64,000 nt of DNA from an uncultured Roseovarius sp. (GTDB lineage: Bacteria; Pseudomonadota; Alphaproteobacteria; Rhodobacterales; Rhodobacteraceae): assembly GCF_947489715.1 (NCBI RefSeq), contig NZ_CANLER010000001.1, positions 558,001 through 622,000 of the forward strand, written 5' to 3'. The notes under the pieces are model-generated. The model had not been told where the DNA came from. It saw only the letters and a program-made list of their open reading frames with translations, and did no database searches. Both the position numbers and the translations under genes were made by a program. Positions 62,931-64,000 of this stretch are shown here, piece after piece; position 1 is the stretch's first letter; every line of letters starts with the position of its first letter.

Positions 62931-63476
62931 TCAGCGGGCGACGGGGCCGATCACCATGATCATCTGACGGCCTTCCATTTTCGGCATATTCTCGACCTTG
63001 CCGATTTCCTTGGTGTCTTCTGCCACACGCTCCAGCAGATCACGGCCCAGTTCCTGATGAGCCATTTCACGGCCGCGAAACCGCAAAGTGACCTTCACCT
63101 TGTCCCCGTTTTGAAGGAATTTGACGACGTTGCGCATTTTGACGTCATAGTCATGGGTATCGGTATTGGGCCGGAATTTGACCTCTTTGACCTCGATAAC
63201 CTTCTGCTTTTTACGGGCTTCGGATTCACGCTTTTGCTGTTCGTATTTGTATTTGCCGTAGTCCATGATCTTGGCGACCGGGGGATTGGCATTGGGCGAA
63301 ATCTCAACCAGGTCAAGCCCGGCTTCTTCAGCCATATCAAGGGCTTGCTCGGGTGACACCACTCCGACATTATCGCCATCAGCGCCAATCAGGCGGATTT
63401 CGTTAGCGCGGATATTTTCGTTGACGCGGGGGCCGGTGTCGCGCTGAGGTGGCGCGTTGTGGGGTCTGCGAGCTAT
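62931..63476 (-). CDS. infC: Translation initiation factor IF-3 (probable AUA start)
   Basis: 181 residues if read from ATA at 63476. The conserved N-terminus ([30 protein letters not shown]) lies upstream of the first ordinary start codon (GTG at 63360-63362). Between an in-frame TAA a few codons further upstream and that GTG there is no ATG, GTG or TTG. AAGGA lies 8 nt before the ATA. In E. coli infC starts with AUU, and IF-3 represses its own rare-codon start. The C-terminal domain ([31 protein letters not shown]) is normal. It helps select the initiator tRNA on the 30S subunit. Confidence 0.9.
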   Translation of the reverse strand: MARRPHNAPPQRDTGPRVNENIRANEIRLIGADGDNVGVVSPEQALDMAEEAGLDLVEISPNANPPVAKIMDYGKYKYEQQKRESEARKKQKVIEVKEVKFRPNTDTHDYDVKMRNVVKFLQNGDKVKVTLRFRGREMAHQELGRDLLERVAEDTKEIGKVENMPKMEGRQMIMVIGPVAR

Positions 63477-63679
63477 GGTTTTGATCCTTCGATAGCATTC
63501 TTATATGAGGCTGCAAACTATCTGCGCCTGCTGGGTGATTCAAGCGCCAAAATAGGCTGATCTGAGCCGAAACCGGCGACATTCCCCCTTGTGGGTTTTA
63601 ATTTTCGGCTGCATCTGGTGTGTCACAACCTATGTGGCCAAGATTTGTGTGAATGGCCTGATAATTAAGGGGAACTTAG

Positions 63680-64000
63680 ATGAGAAACCTACTTTGGATA
63701 ATTGTCGCTGCCGTTGTTCTGATCGGGGGTTATATGCTGTTCACCGGAAAATCGGTGAATGAGATGACCGATTCCGTGACCGACACCACGACAGAAACAG
63801 AAGCGGCTGAAAGCGCAGCCGACACTGCCGCTGAAGCGGTTGATGAAGCCGCTGACGCGGTTGGCGAAGCTGCGGATGCAGCTGCCGATACTGCTGGCGA
63901 GGCCGCAGATGTTGGGGCTGACACGGCGCAGGAAGCTGTGGATACGGCGACCGAGGCTGCCGAATCAGCGACAGACGCTGTTAAGGATGCGGTCGATGAT
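63680..64000 (+). CDS. Membrane-anchored Ala/Asp/Glu-rich repeat protein (3' end outside window)
   Basis: The ATG at 63680 has AAGGGGA upstream. Residues 4-22 form one hydrophobic helix (LLWIIVAAVVLIGGYMLF). The rest, open to the window end, is a low-complexity stretch of Ala, Asp, Glu and Thr with repeating units such as ADTAAEAVDEAADAVGEAAD. These would form a long amphipathic or disordered region outside the membrane. The function is unknown; such repeats occur in LEA-like and cell-envelope proteins. Confidence 0.65.
   Translation, partial: MRNLLWIIVAAVVLIGGYMLFTGKSVNEMTDSVTDTTTETEAAESAADTAAEAVDEAADAVGEAADAAADTAGEAADVGADTAQEAVDTATEAAESATDAVKDAVDD

Overview
The window looks like a chromosomal segment of a marine alphaproteobacterium of the Rhodobacteraceae/Roseobacter group. 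The signs are high GC (about 60% by eye), dense and often overlapping operons, alphaproteobacterial families (DUF3572, a PleD-type cyclase, an infC whose N-terminus can only be read from a non-standard start codon), and several genes linked to methylated amines (two MttB-superfamily methyltransferases, a TorT/TorS/TorR-like sensory trio, a betaine-type binding protein, a Rieske oxygenase with a bridging glutamate). No rRNA, tRNA or CRISPR array was found. Layout: 1-4145 holds the end of a small membrane protein gene, a periplasmic heavy-metal-sensor-like gene, a PleD-like cyclase with a degenerate receiver, DUF3572, a HAD phosphatase and a DMT exporter. 4249-12783 is an accessory-looking stretch: MttB-like methyltransferase 1, a 117-bp dispersed repeat, a low-GC block with a hybrid histidine kinase, a second convergent hybrid kinase, an internally deleted IS3-family remnant and an orphan glycine-betaine-type binding protein. 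12953-17699 is a TorR/TorS/TorT-like system with no torCAD reductase genes beside it. 17757-26474 holds guanine deaminase, MgtE, 5-formyl-THF cyclo-ligase, an OsmC-like protein, a YmdB-type phosphoesterase, two DMT exporters and a SLC13/RCK permease, mostly overlapping. 26628-26744 carries the second, inverted copy of the 117-bp repeat. 26879-32603 is a second accessory cluster (DUF3179, DUF1194, Rieske oxygenase, CysK2-like PLP enzyme, MttB-like methyltransferase 2 with a 29-codon upstream reading frame). 32881-34716 is a compact SoxR module: soxR, a recognisable SoxR box in a 19-bp promoter spacer, a VOC protein and a DMT exporter. 34998-43800 holds cysS, cimA (with a long inverted repeat just upstream), a squalene/phytoene-synthase-like protein lacking the Asp-rich motifs, an MFS carrier, cobK, an AlkA-type glycosylase, an esterase, a VOC protein and an HNH nuclease. 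Two copies of a palindromic intergenic element lie between convergent genes here. 43821-50797 (all minus strand) holds polysaccharide O-acetylation genes, an MBL hydrolase, bactofilin plus an M23 peptidase, a DUF455 ferritin-like protein and a Bcp peroxiredoxin. 50908-64000 holds a large AsmA/YhdP-like protein, queA, an MFS carrier, DUF924, lpdA with a clear terminator, an outer-membrane beta-barrel, uvrA, infC and the start of an Ala/Asp/Glu-rich membrane-anchored protein cut by the window end. How the genes may work together (inference): TorTSR-like sensing, the betaine-type binding protein, the two MttB homologues and the Rieske oxygenase all belong to families that handle methylated nitrogen compounds. 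The corrinoid protein, the reductases and the ABC permease/ATPase they would need are not in the window, so these are parts of a network and not a complete pathway.
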